A stretch of DNA of 64,000 nucleotides from CAVUAT01 sp963739545 (lineage in GTDB: Bacteria; Actinomycetota; Thermoleophilia; Solirubrobacterales; 70-9): NCBI GenBank assembly GCA_963739545.1, contig CAVUAT010000014.1, forward strand, positions 310,001 to 374,000, in the 5' to 3' direction. Every line of letters starts with the position of its first letter. The stretch's first letter is position 1. A program made the translations under genes and the position numbers. Shown here piece by piece: positions 41,531 through 49,436 of this stretch. The notes under the pieces were generated by a model. The model ran no database searches and was not told the origin of the DNA. It saw only the letters and a list, made by a program, of their open reading frames with translations.

Positions 41531-41818
41531 ATGGCATTCGGCATCACGCACAAGTTCAAGGGCGGAACCAAGGAGCAGTACGACGCGTCCGTGGCGGTGG
41601 TCCACCCGCCCGAGGGGCTGCCCGACGGCCAGATCCACCACTTCGCGGGGGAAACGCCGGACGGCTGGATCGTGGTCGCAATCCACGATTCCAAAGAGAG
41701 CTGGGAGCGATTTCGCAACGAGACGCTGCTCCCCGGCCTGCAGGAGCTCGGCGAGAAGGGTCTACCGGGTCCCCCGGAGGAGACAAGCTTTGAGGTCAAG
41801 GTCGAAGAGCACGCCTGA
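41531..41818 (+). CDS. ABM-like small protein
   Basis: 95 residues with RBS AGGAGG. One alpha/beta ferredoxin-like domain: THKFKGGTKEQYDASVAVVH, GQIHHFAGETPDGWIVVAIH, DSKESWERFRNETLLPGLQE. Similar to uncharacterised antibiotic-biosynthesis-monooxygenase-fold proteins. His pair (QIHHF) may line a pocket. Confidence 0.78.
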   Translation: MAFGITHKFKGGTKEQYDASVAVVHPPEGLPDGQIHHFAGETPDGWIVVAIHDSKESWERFRNETLLPGLQELGEKGLPGPPEETSFEVKVEEHA

Positions 41819-41916
41819 TCGGTCTGCTCTCCCGACCCGAGTGGTCCCATAGCTCCCGCCAATCCGCTCTCTCGAAGAGGCCGAGGCCGACTCGGCGCTC
41901 GTCGCCGCGAAGGGCG

Positions 41917-42480
41917 CTAGCTGACCCTGTAGTGGCAGAGCACCGCGCCGGTGCTCAGCTTCTGCTCGTCGACGAACGCGAGGTCGAGCCGCTCGTCGTA
42001 GTCCAGGAAGAGCTTCTTGCCTTCGCCGAGCCAGACAGGGTGGATCCAGAGGCGGATGTCGTCGATCAGCCCTTCGCGGAGCAGAGTCGTCGCGAGGTCG
42101 GCGCCGCAGACGCCGATGTCGCCGTCGGTCTCATTCTTCAGCTTTGCAACCGCGGCGGGGACGTCCTCGCTGATCAGCGTCGTGTCGCCCTTCAGGTCGT
42201 CCTGGGAGAGGGTCCGGGAGCAGACGTACTTCGGCTTGCTGTTGAAGATCCGGCCGAACTCCCTCTCGTATTCGGGGGCCTCCGGGTTGTCCTCGGCGGT
42301 GAACCAGTAGTCCATGACCTCCCACGACGTGCGGCCGTAGAGGAAGGCGCCACACGCCTCGGAAGATGCGTTGACGATGCCGTGGAACTCCTCGTCGGGC
42401 TCGACGAAGTCGAGGGTCCCGTCCTTCGTCTCGATCCGCCCGTCGAGCGAGATCGAGAGCTCGTAGACCAGTTTGCCCAT
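41917..42480 (-). CDS. Dihydrofolate reductase-family (RibD C-terminal) protein
   Basis: 187 residues: MGKLVYELSISLDGRIETKD, FLYGRTSWEVMDYWF, YVCSRTLSQDDLKGDTTLIS, DIGVCGADLATTLLREGLID, LWIHPVWLGEGKKLF. This is the RibD-C/YwjB pattern with a Rossmann NADPH site. Probably a small reductase; not riboflavin-specific since no other rib gene is near. Confidence 0.9.
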   Translation of the reverse strand: MGKLVYELSISLDGRIETKDGTLDFVEPDEEFHGIVNASSEACGAFLYGRTSWEVMDYWFTAEDNPEAPEYEREFGRIFNSKPKYVCSRTLSQDDLKGDTTLISEDVPAAVAKLKNETDGDIGVCGADLATTLLREGLIDDIRLWIHPVWLGEGKKLFLDYDERLDLAFVDEQKLSTGAVLCHYRVS

Positions 42481-42569
42481 GGCACGCGATCCTGTTCGAC
42501 CTGCTGGTGGTTGTCAAGAACAATCCGTGAGGGGATCAAGGGATCAACCGACGCCCTGGTCCTAGTCGC

Positions 42570-42851
42570 TCAGGCGGGACCCAGCAGCTTCGCCTTCTCG
42601 CGCTCGAACTCCTCGTCTGAGAGCACGTTCTGCTCGTGAAGCTCGCCCAGCTGCTTGAGTTGCTCCACAACCTGGGGGGTCAGTCCGCCTGCTGCGGCGG
42701 GCTCAGCCGCCTGGCCGGGCGCAGCCTGCTGTGGCGTTGCCGCCTCCTCCTCCTGTTGCGCTTCTTTTGCGTCATGGTGCTTCTTGGCGGCCAAAGCAGC
42801 GCCTCCGATCGCGGCGGCGCGTCGTCTGCGCTGGCGTCTATCTCGTCCCAT
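42570..42851 (-). CDS. SHOCT-domain small protein
   Basis: 93 residues from ATG 42851 with GGAGG. Basic start (GRDRRQRRRRAAAIGGAALA), charged/Gln linker (HHDAKEAQQEEEA), and a C-terminal SHOCT motif EQLKQLGELHEQNVLSDEEF followed by EREKAKLLGPA. SHOCT pieces are short oligomerisation or membrane-adjacent modules. Confidence 0.88.
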   Translation of the reverse strand: MGRDRRQRRRRAAAIGGAALAAKKHHDAKEAQQEEEAATPQQAAPGQAAEPAAAGGLTPQVVEQLKQLGELHEQNVLSDEEFEREKAKLLGPA

Positions 42852-43057
42852 CGTCACGTCCTCCTTGAACTGGATGGCTCGGTTCGCCCCATTTCGCGGC
42901 CATTGCAGCCTACGCCGCTTTTCGTCCAAATCGGCTATTCCGGGAATCCTCCTCCCAGCAACCGAGACTTCCGCTTTCACGCGAAGGGCGGCGCGAGCCG
43001 GCACCCGATTCGTCTCCCGCTCCTACAGAGCGAGAACCTGCCAGCCATAGCCGACGC

Positions 43058-43759
43058 TTAGACCGGCAGCAGATTCGCCTTCTTCTTGCACTTCTTTCGC
43101 TTCTTCTTGTTCTTCTTCTTGCACTTCTTCAGCGCCGCGGCGCGCTGGCCGGTGGGCGCCGTTGTGGGGGGCTGCACCACCGGCGGTGTTGGCGGCGCGA
43201 CGTAGGTCTTGAACTCGAAGTCGGCGGGGCTGCCTCCGGACCACGTGCCCATCGCCGGGGGGCCATCCGGGCTGAAATAGAGCCTCCCGCCTACATAGGC
43301 CGAATCGGGCGTCGCCCCCTGTCCCGCGTACCAGAACCAGCTGGCGACACTGTCGGTCAGCGCCACGATCGAGTACTGGGTGCCCGCGGTGACCGAAGCG
43401 GGAGAGTTGAAGGTGATCGGGACCCACGACTCATTGCCCGTCACCGCCGATGTCGGGACCGAGGCGGTGGCGAGGACCGCCGTCCCGGGAGCCGTCGCGG
43501 ATCCGTCGCGGATCTGGGCCGTGAGCGGGGTGGTCGGGTTGCCCGCGCCGCTGATGGCCAGATCGACCTGATCCAACTGCCCGGTGAGGCCGGCGGTGAA
43601 AGTCTGCGCCTTGGAGTGGGTGCTATCGACCTGGAGGCCGCCGAAGTTGCTGATCGTCTGCTGCTGGTCCAGAGTCCCGGCAGATGCGCCGGCCGCCGGT
43701 ATCAGAGCCGCGGCCGCCGCCACCGCCGTGAGCAGAAACGTCCTAGTTCGCCTGGCCAT
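43058..43759 (-). CDS. Secreted protein with Lys/Cys C-terminal tail
   Basis: 233 residues. Signal peptide FLLTAVAAAAALIPAAGASA. Domain of about 165 residues: QTISNFGGLQVDSTHSKAQT, FTAGLTGQLDQVDLAISGAG, TAGTQYSIVALTDSVASWFW, YVGGRLYFSPDGPP, a beta-sandwich like those in secreted carbohydrate-binding proteins. After a Pro/Thr linker the last 33 residues are TGQRAAALKKCKKK then NKKKRKKCKKKANLLPV: two Cys 10 apart in a poly-Lys context ending LLPV. The protein at 56199 ends in the same way. Confidence 0.85.
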   Translation of the reverse strand: MARRTRTFLLTAVAAAAALIPAAGASAGTLDQQQTISNFGGLQVDSTHSKAQTFTAGLTGQLDQVDLAISGAGNPTTPLTAQIRDGSATAPGTAVLATASVPTSAVTGNESWVPITFNSPASVTAGTQYSIVALTDSVASWFWYAGQGATPDSAYVGGRLYFSPDGPPAMGTWSGGSPADFEFKTYVAPPTPPVVQPPTTAPTGQRAAALKKCKKKNKKKRKKCKKKANLLPV

Positions 43760-43893
43760 CCGGTCCTCCTGGATCGAGTTGTCGTGGTCGGCCTTTCAAG
43801 ACAACCCCCAAGTTAAAGCCCTGGAGCGGTCTGAGCCCGCGCTCTCCGCACCGCCTCCAGGTCGGAGGGTAATGCGTCCCCGCCGAAGCCGCC

Positions 43894-43909
43894 GCTTTCC
43901 ATGCAAAGC
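43894..43909. repeat. 16-bp near-palindrome (minus orientation)
   Basis: GCTTTCCATGCAAAGC is the reverse complement of the copy upstream of the SnoaL genes, here without a GATACT box at the right distance. It lies in the 43760-44251 divergent region, which has no other gene. Confidence 0.7.
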
Positions 43910-44043
43910 AGCGGTTCGGTTCCTGTGTCGGAAGGACCGGCAGATTGAATCGGCGGCGGAATCCGAATCCCCTGACGTTCCGAACCGGAAACTCATTAGC
44001 TAGGCGCCGGTTCCGCGATTCCACGATGCGAAGCGAGGGGTCC

Positions 44044-44152
44044 GGTACCCAGCTGGTACCACGATCAACAGCGAGGCGGCCTCGACCCAAGAGAAAGGGC
44101 CGCATTTGCGGCCCTTTCTGAGGTAGCGGGGGCCCGATCCGTTCCTCGCTAC
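44044..44152. repeat. Composite repeat: GGTACC pair, perfect hairpin, GGTAGCG element
   Basis: GGTACC at 44044 and 44055; perfect 12-bp stem AGAAAGGGCCGC (44092-44103) with ATTT loop; GGTAGCGGGGGCCCGATCCG to CGCTAC (44122-44152). Confidence 0.7.
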
Positions 44153-44209
44153 GTCATGCCGCGTATCCGGGAGATCCAGGGCGTACCTGGCTGACCCACC
44201 CGGATAGCC

Positions 44210-44244
44210 GCTTGCATGAAAGCAGCGACCGTGCGCGGGATACT
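44210..44244 (+). promoter_or_regulatory. SnoaL-type promoter before a truncated SnoaL gene
   Basis: GCTTGCATGAAAGC (44210-44223, palindrome shortened by one base on each side); ATGAAA, 17 nt, GATACT (44239-44244), then 7 nt to ATG 44252. The promoter survives although its gene is truncated, and it could now drive the peptidase gene downstream. Confidence 0.6.
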
Positions 44245-44251
44245 GCCAACG

Positions 44252-44377
44252 ATGAAGCGAGACAATGTCCGACTGTTCGAGGAACTGAGCGGGGGCTGGC
44301 GCGAAGGTGACTTCTCGGGTCAAGCCGTGATGGCGGCTTTCGCAAGCAGTCAAGACCACATGCAGAACAGCACCTGA
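44252..44377 (+). pseudogene. SnoaL-like gene, 5' fragment
   Basis: 41 codons: MKRDNVRLFEELSGGWREGD matches the start of the SnoaL group, then unrelated FSGQAVMAAFASSQDHMQNS and a stop 1 nt before GTG 44379. The body of the gene is missing. Confidence 0.65.
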
Positions 44378-44378
44378 A

Positions 44379-45743
44379 GTGCCTGCCGACGATCTACGTG
44401 ATGCCGTCGCGGGTCTTATGGGCCGGGCCAAGGACGAGCTCGCTGAGCTGGTGGCCTTCAGGTCGGTGGCCGACGCAAAGCAGTACCCGCCCGAGGAGTG
44501 CCAGAAGGCGGCCCAGTGGGTCGTCGAGGCCTTCGCCGAGGCGGGGTTGGACGATGTCGCGATGTCGCCCACACCCGATGGGAGCATGGCGGTGCACGGG
44601 CACGCCCCCGGCCCAGAAGGCACGCCGACCGTGCTCCTCTACTCTCACTACGATGTGCAGCCTCCGCTCGGCGAGGAGGCTTGGGCCTCGCCCGTGTGGG
44701 AGCTGACTGAGCGAGACGGTCGCTGGTACGGCCGCGGCGCTGCGGATTGCAAGGGGAACATCGTCATGCATCTGACCGCCTTGCGCGCCCTGAAGCAGGT
44801 AGCCGGCGGTTTCCCGTGCGGGATCAAGGTCATCTGCGAAGGCTCAGAAGAGCAAGGCACTGGCGGCCTCGAGGAGTTCGTGCCGCCAAACGCGGACCTG
44901 CTCCGCGCCGACGCGATCCTGGTGGCCGACACCGGGAACTTCGCGGTCGGCGTACCGACCCTGACTACCACCTTGCGCGGCATGACCAGCGTCGACATCG
45001 CCGTGCGTGCGCTTGGAAGCGCGATGCACTCCGGGGTGTTCGGGGGGCCGGCTCCGGATCCGGTGGTGGGCTTGATCCAGCAGCTCGCCTCGCTTCACGA
45101 CGAACATGGCAACACGACCATCGAGGGGCTCGACGCAACCCAGACCTGGGCCGGGGTCGACTACCCCGCCGAACAATTCCGCAAGGACGCGACCGTAATC
45201 GATGGGGTCGAGCTGATGGGCGACGGCAGCGTCGCCGATCTGCTGTGGGCCCGTCCCTCGGCGACCGTGTTGGGAATCGATGTTCCGCCGGTCATCGGCT
45301 CTTCCACCGCCGTCCAAGCCTCAGCCGCCGCGCGCGTGAGTCTGCGCCTGCCCCCCGGGATGAGCGGCAAGCAGGCCCAGGACGCGCTCGTTGCGCACCT
45401 AGAGTCGCGAGTGTCATGGGGCATGGAATGCGAGATCGAGCGCGTCGCGGTAGGCGACCCGTTCGTGGGAGCGCTCGAGGGCCCGGCATTCGAAGCGATG
45501 AAGGGTGCGATGGAGAAGGCCTTCGGGCGACCGATGACGACGCAGGGCCAGGGCGGCTCTATCCCGCTCTGCAATGTTCTTGCCGGCACCTATCCCGACA
45601 CCGAGATCATGCTGCTCGGGGTCGAGGAACCTCGCTGCCTGATCCACGCGCCGAACGAGAGCGTCGATCCATCAGAGATCGAAGGCATAGCGCTCGCCGA
45701 GGCCATGTTCCTGCAGCGATACGGTGAGACCTCCAGGCCTTAA
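44379..45743 (+). CDS. M20-family metallopeptidase (dipeptidase)
   Basis: 454 residues from GTG 44379. Metal and catalytic residues: VLLYSHYDVQPP (His, Asp), YGRGAADCKGNIVMHL (bridging Asp), KVICEGSEEQGTGG (Glu base and ligand), ILVADTGNFA (Asp), and CLIHAPNESVDPS (His). The lid domain is RALGSAMHSGVFGGPAPDP. This is the M20 dipeptidase/carnosinase-like group with two Zn/Mn. Cytoplasmic. It seems to use the promoter of the truncated SnoaL gene, or a leaderless GTG start. Confidence 0.95.
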   Translation: MPADDLRDAVAGLMGRAKDELAELVAFRSVADAKQYPPEECQKAAQWVVEAFAEAGLDDVAMSPTPDGSMAVHGHAPGPEGTPTVLLYSHYDVQPPLGEEAWASPVWELTERDGRWYGRGAADCKGNIVMHLTALRALKQVAGGFPCGIKVICEGSEEQGTGGLEEFVPPNADLLRADAILVADTGNFAVGVPTLTTTLRGMTSVDIAVRALGSAMHSGVFGGPAPDPVVGLIQQLASLHDEHGNTTIEGLDATQTWAGVDYPAEQFRKDATVIDGVELMGDGSVADLLWARPSATVLGIDVPPVIGSSTAVQASAAARVSLRLPPGMSGKQAQDALVAHLESRVSWGMECEIERVAVGDPFVGALEGPAFEAMKGAMEKAFGRPMTTQGQGGSIPLCNVLAGTYPDTEIMLLGVEEPRCLIHAPNESVDPSEIEGIALAEAMFLQRYGETSRP

Positions 45744-45757
45744 GCCGCTGCGTCGAC

Positions 45758-46732
45758 TCAGCCCAGCGCAGCCATCCGCTGCAGCGGGCGCTGGGATTCG
45801 TAGAGGGCGTCGACGACGTCCGTGTAGAGGCCGGTGGCGAGCCGGCGGGAGGCGTGATCGCCCCGCTGCATGACCGCGGCGATGTGCGGCGGGGGCACCT
45901 CGAGCAGGATCGAGTGTTCGCGCGCCCGGCACGTCGCGGGTGTCGGCTCGTCGTCGAGCAGCGAGAGGTGGCCGATCATCCGGCCAGGGCCGGACAGCCG
46001 CGCTCGGGCGGCCAGGCCGCCGCGACGGATCGTCGTCTCGACGGCACCCCGCATGACGACGTAGAGGGGCGTCGAGCGCGTCCCGGCTTCGATCACGGTC
46101 GCGCCACGGTCAGCCTCCAGGCGCCTGAGGCTGCCGAACAGCTCGTCGAGCTCGGGCTCGCTGAATGAGCTGAAGAAAAGGACAGTCTCGAGGTAGGCGG
46201 CCTCGTCGGGCTCCGGGTCTACCGGCCGAAGAGGCTCGGAGGAGTCGAGCTCCGCGTCCCGGGTCGGCGCGGCAACGCGCGGATCGGAACCGCAGAGGTC
46301 CCCGAGGCGCTCGTACTGGTCGCGCAGGCGCTCAAGCGCGATTCTGCCGAGCCTGGCGACGAATGGCTCGAAGCCGGATCCGGCCACCCGGCCGAGCTCG
46401 GCGGCCGACCAGCCCCAACCGGTGGACGGCTCCTCGGCGTGGACCGTGAACCTGCGCGGCCTCCGGGCGAGCACACCCATCTCGCCGACCAGCTCGCCCG
46501 GCAGCACGGACAGGGTCTCCAGCTCGCGGCCGCCCGGCAGGCGCATCGAGGCCTCGAGGCTCCCGACGGAGAGCAGGAACACGCGATCCCCGGGCTCGCC
46601 TTCGTGAAACAGCTTCTCGCCGGTCTCGAGGCTGAAGGGGTGCGCAAGCGTCGCCAGCCGGTCGAGGACCGCGGGGTCGGATCCCTCGAACAGGTCGAGC
46701 TCGGCGAGTGCGGCGCGGGCCTCCTCAGGCAT
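45758..46732 (-). CDS. Protein with two cyclic-nucleotide-binding domains
   Basis: 324 residues. First domain residues 10-130: LDLFEGSDPAVLDRLATLAH, LFHEGEPGDRVFLLSVGSLE, PGELVGEMGVLARRPRRFTV. Second domain residues 175-300: VLFFSSFSEPELDELFGSLR, GATVIEAGTRSTPLYVVMRG, GPGRMIGHLSLLDDEPTPAT. The first has GEMG and an Arg cassette close to consensus; the second has GHLS in place of GE, so may not bind cNMP. No DNA-binding domain. Start overlaps the amidotransferase end by 8 bp. Confidence 0.88.
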   Translation of the reverse strand: MPEEARAALAELDLFEGSDPAVLDRLATLAHPFSLETGEKLFHEGEPGDRVFLLSVGSLEASMRLPGGRELETLSVLPGELVGEMGVLARRPRRFTVHAEEPSTGWGWSAAELGRVAGSGFEPFVARLGRIALERLRDQYERLGDLCGSDPRVAAPTRDAELDSSEPLRPVDPEPDEAAYLETVLFFSSFSEPELDELFGSLRRLEADRGATVIEAGTRSTPLYVVMRGAVETTIRRGGLAARARLSGPGRMIGHLSLLDDEPTPATCRAREHSILLEVPPPHIAAVMQRGDHASRRLATGLYTDVVDALYESQRPLQRMAALG

Positions 46733-47651
46733 CGAGCTCCCTGATCTCGACGCTCAGCGACTCGTCGCCGGGGGTCGCCACGAGCAGGCAGTACTCGGGC
46801 GCCTCGAGCCACGCGGAACTGTCCCGCGTGAGGGGCTCGGAGGCCACGATCACGGACGTCTGCGGGCCGCCCGGCCCGATCCCCCACTCGCCGTCGTGGC
46901 AGCCGTATCCCGTTCCCGCCGCGTACCAGAGCGTCGTGTAGTCGAAGCGGCGCTCGCCGCCCGCGAAGGTCCAGCCCTCGTGGTACCAGCCGTAGTCGAA
47001 CGCGAATCGGGTCGCGACCACCGAGCGGCCGTCGGAGATGACGAGATTGACGGCGGACTGGCGCTGGAAGCCGCGCTTCTTTCTGATCTCCCGCACCTGG
47101 CGCAGGGTCTTCTCGACGGCGGCCGCGAGCTCGTCGGGGTTGGCGACCTCGGCGAAGGGGTCCTCCAGGTTCGTCAGCAGCAGCGCGTAGATCCACTCGC
47201 TGTCGGTGGTGCCCTCGACGTGCCTGGAAATGTCGGGTGAGACGAGCGCAGCGACGTCGCCCCGCATCTCCGCGAATCGGTCGAGGTCGCCGTTCATCGC
47301 GAGTGAGATCGGGGTGCCCTCGTAACTGAACGGGTGAACGTTCTGGGCGTTGACGATCTCGCGGTCGTTCAGCATCACGCCGCGCACATGGCCGAGCAGG
47401 GCCGTCGCCCGGGCCTTGCGGGAGAGGGCGCGCAGGTTCCGGTCGAAGAAGGGGAGGCCCGGCGTGCGGTAGGTCCAGGGGACATCGGGCGAGGTGCTCT
47501 CGTCGTCCCAGGCCACGACCCCGAAGCCGGCGAGGTTCATCGCCGAGAGCATCTGGGGATGCACGGCCTGCTCGACGATCGAGCTGTCAGGTGCGAAAAG
47601 GACCTCGTCGAGCAGGACGCGTTCACCGAGGTAGGCGACCAGGCGGCACAT
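46725..47651 (-). CDS. Class II glutamine amidotransferase (EgtC-like)
   Basis: 308 residues. Cys2 after Met is the N-terminal nucleophile (MCRLVAYLGERVLLDEVLF). Other GATase II motifs: HPQMLSAMNLAGFGVVAW, ALLGHVRGVM, VHPFSYEGTPISLAMNGDLD (Asn-Gly-Asp oxyanion), GTTDSEWIYALLL. Most like Egt/YafJ types that act alone. Hydrolyses glutamine or a gamma-glutamyl substrate. First of a two-gene unit with the double-cNMP protein. Confidence 0.93.
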   Translation of the reverse strand: MCRLVAYLGERVLLDEVLFAPDSSIVEQAVHPQMLSAMNLAGFGVVAWDDESTSPDVPWTYRTPGLPFFDRNLRALSRKARATALLGHVRGVMLNDREIVNAQNVHPFSYEGTPISLAMNGDLDRFAEMRGDVAALVSPDISRHVEGTTDSEWIYALLLTNLEDPFAEVANPDELAAAVEKTLRQVREIRKKRGFQRQSAVNLVISDGRSVVATRFAFDYGWYHEGWTFAGGERRFDYTTLWYAAGTGYGCHDGEWGIGPGGPQTSVIVASEPLTRDSSAWLEAPEYCLLVATPGDESLSVEIRELDA

Positions 47652-47664
47652 GCGCGCGAGATTA

Positions 47665-47710
47665 GCCGGGTACCGGTGCCCGAAGTGCCGGGTACCGAGC
47701 TGGGTACCGA
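47665..47710 (-). promoter_or_regulatory. Three GGTACC boxes upstream of amidotransferase
   Basis: GGTACC at 47669, 47691 and 47703, the first within palindrome CCGGGTACCGG, 14-59 bp before the ATG at 47651. They may be an operator or part of the GGTACC repeat family. Confidence 0.4.
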
Positions 47711-47854
47711 ACAGCGGAAACTGTGCGAACTCGCGGGGACCAGGCCGACCGCCATGCCCCCACGAGTCGATCAGGCGCGTTCATCTTCGCCGTAGACCAA
47801 GATTGCCGTGACCGACCGGGTTGAAGCGCAGCAAGGCGGCCCTCGCCGTCGCGT

Positions 47855-47960
47855 CTAGGTGCCGTTTTCGGCGACCCAAGCCTTCGCTGCGTCCAGCTCG
47901 GCGACCGGAAAAGCCTTCGCCTTGCCGGGTAGCAAGAACGACAGTGTCTTACCCCCAACA
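47855..47960 (-). pseudogene. Possible SpoIIAA-like (STAS) gene, 3' fragment
   Basis: The minus strand ends KAKAFPVAELDAAKAWVAEN plus GT and stop, which resembles the last helix of SpoIIAA-like proteins (VFPLAELDAAKAWL). No N-terminal part is found; the rest of 47652-48060 has no supported gene. Confidence 0.35.
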
Positions 47961-48060
47961 GAACGACGCCGGAGCGGGCAAGCGTCGGCAAGAAAATTTG
48001 ATGGCGAAGAGGTCGCAGGTGTTTCGGGTTGCATCAAGAGCGAACCGGCGCCGACTCCGG

Positions 48061-48825
48061 TCACTGTATTCCCGGCTCGGTGACCGTCTCCGTCACGGTC
48101 TCTGTCTCGGTGACGGTCTCCGTCACCGTCTCCGCTGCCTCCGTCTCCGTCTCCGTCTCGATGACGGTCTTCGCCGCCTTGCCGGAGCCGCCATCGCTCT
48201 CCGCGGAAGATTGGTTGCCGATCAGATAGCCCGCCCCGAGAGCGACCGCGCCGATCGCCGCGGCGGCTAGCACGGCGAGCGACGTTGGCACGCCGCCGCC
48301 AGCCCCTTTGAGGCGATCGAGCTCATGCTCGGCGCGCATCTCTGCCTTGCTGTCGCCAACAGCCTGCGCGGCTTCGAGGCGGCGTTCGACGATCTCGACC
48401 CACTCCTCGACCCGGTGCGTAGTCGAGAGCGTCGTCTCCGCCGCCTCGGCCAGGCGGAGCAGCTCCTCCCAGTGGCCCGTCTCGGCGGCAATCCTAGTCA
48501 GCCCGAGGACGGCGTCGAAATCGTCGAGCGTAAGGCGCCCGTCCTCGGCGATCTCGACGAAGCCCCGGAGGACTCGGTCGACCATGTCGAGCGACGCGAG
48601 CAAGCGCTTTAGCGGTCCCTGCTCTTCGGGGGCCAGCGAGTACCGGTCGCCCTCGCGCACCACCAAACCGCGCCCCTCGAGCTCAGGGAGAGGCAGCTGT
48701 GCCTCGGAGACTTCGGTGATCTCTCCGAGCTCCTCGACCGAGAGCGACGCAGGCGCGACGACGGCGAGCGCGCCGAGAACAAGCCGCGCCCCGGGGTCGA
48801 GCGAGCGGAGCTCCGCTTCCCTCAA
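48061..48825 (-). CDS. Membrane-anchored protein with Thr-Val-Glu repeat tail
   Basis: 254 residues. N-terminal 60 residues look like a winged-helix (LDPGARLVLGALAVVAPASL, EELGEITEVSEAQL, LVVREGDRYSL). Then a helical region (TPR-like: HWEELLRLAEAAETTLSTTH, VEEWVEIVERRLEAAQAVGD), one membrane helix (LAVLAAAAIGAVALGAGYLI) and an outer tail with TETVTETVTETETVTETVTE, encoded by a short tandem repeat (GACGGTCTCCGTCAC). Possibly a regulator tethered to the membrane with an outside spacer. Family not recognised. Confidence 0.72.
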   Translation of the reverse strand: MREAELRSLDPGARLVLGALAVVAPASLSVEELGEITEVSEAQLPLPELEGRGLVVREGDRYSLAPEEQGPLKRLLASLDMVDRVLRGFVEIAEDGRLTLDDFDAVLGLTRIAAETGHWEELLRLAEAAETTLSTTHRVEEWVEIVERRLEAAQAVGDSKAEMRAEHELDRLKGAGGGVPTSLAVLAAAAIGAVALGAGYLIGNQSSAESDGGSGKAAKTVIETETETEAAETVTETVTETETVTETVTEPGIQ

Positions 48826-48927
48826 CCTACCCCACCGGCCTCGTGTAGCTCTCTACGAACCGCCCTCGCTGCCGTACCGGGCTGTCTCGGCCGTCTCATC
48901 CGTGCTTGTCTGATAGCTCTTCGGCCG

Positions 48928-49110
48928 GGCGAAGTCAACTGTCCTGAGGACGAGAACCCGCCGGCGTCGAAGTCGTGGACGCATCGCTTCAAGGAGAGCG
49001 GGAAACCAGCGCGGTATGAGCTCTTCGACCATGTCTGGCTGAGTCCGGCGTTGGCGGAGCGCCAGACGGGCGCCTTCATCGAGCGGCGAACGAGCAGCCG
49101 AGCGTCATCC
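48928..49110 (+). pseudogene. Endonuclease/exonuclease/phosphatase-family fragment
   Basis: Frame at 48928 reads NPPASKSWTHRFKESGKPAR, YELFDHVWLSPALAERQTGA, FIERRT, matching the end of EEP-fold hydrolases (the FDHxxLSP region next to the catalytic SDH, which is lost here). There is no start or upstream part. Between 49110 and 49436 only repeat DNA is seen. Confidence 0.5.
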
Positions 49111-49305
49111 TCTGCCGACCATAGCCACGCTCTCGGAGCCAAGGCCAAAGCTCGTCGCGCACTTGATCTGCCGGATGTCCGCCGACCCGCTCGAAGTCCT
49201 CCCCGCTCCAGCCGCGGACGTCGTAACAGTCTCCGATGCCGTCGCTAACGCCTTCGAGAAACAGAAAGCCCTCCCAAAGGAAGGCTCGCTGGTGGTACTG
49301 AGGGA

Positions 49306-49337
49306 GGTAGCGGGGGCCCGATTCGTTTCTCGCTACC
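49306..49337. repeat. GGTAGCG element
   Basis: GGTAGCGGGGGCCCGATTCG then TTTCTCGCTACC: the best match to the consensus of the family, with 7-bp terminal inverted repeats. A degenerate hairpin (GCCCTCCC/AAGGAAGGC) precedes it. Confidence 0.75.
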
Positions 49338-49436
49338 ACCCGAAGCGCCTTCGAGAGCGGGTCAAGCTTGCTGCCTAGTGCTCGGCGAGCGGATAGCCGC
49401 TTTGCAGCGAGGGACGTTGCTGCGATCGGGCATCGA

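Noticed and set aside
48085..48170. Short GACGGTCTCCGTCAC repeats considered as a binding-site array or CRISPR
   Set aside because: In frame with the Thr-Val-Glu tail of the gene at 48061; no spacers.
49163..49378. 71-codon + strand ORF
   Set aside because: Covers the GGTAGCG element and hairpin; amino acids come from repeat DNA (GARFVSRYH also appears at other copies).
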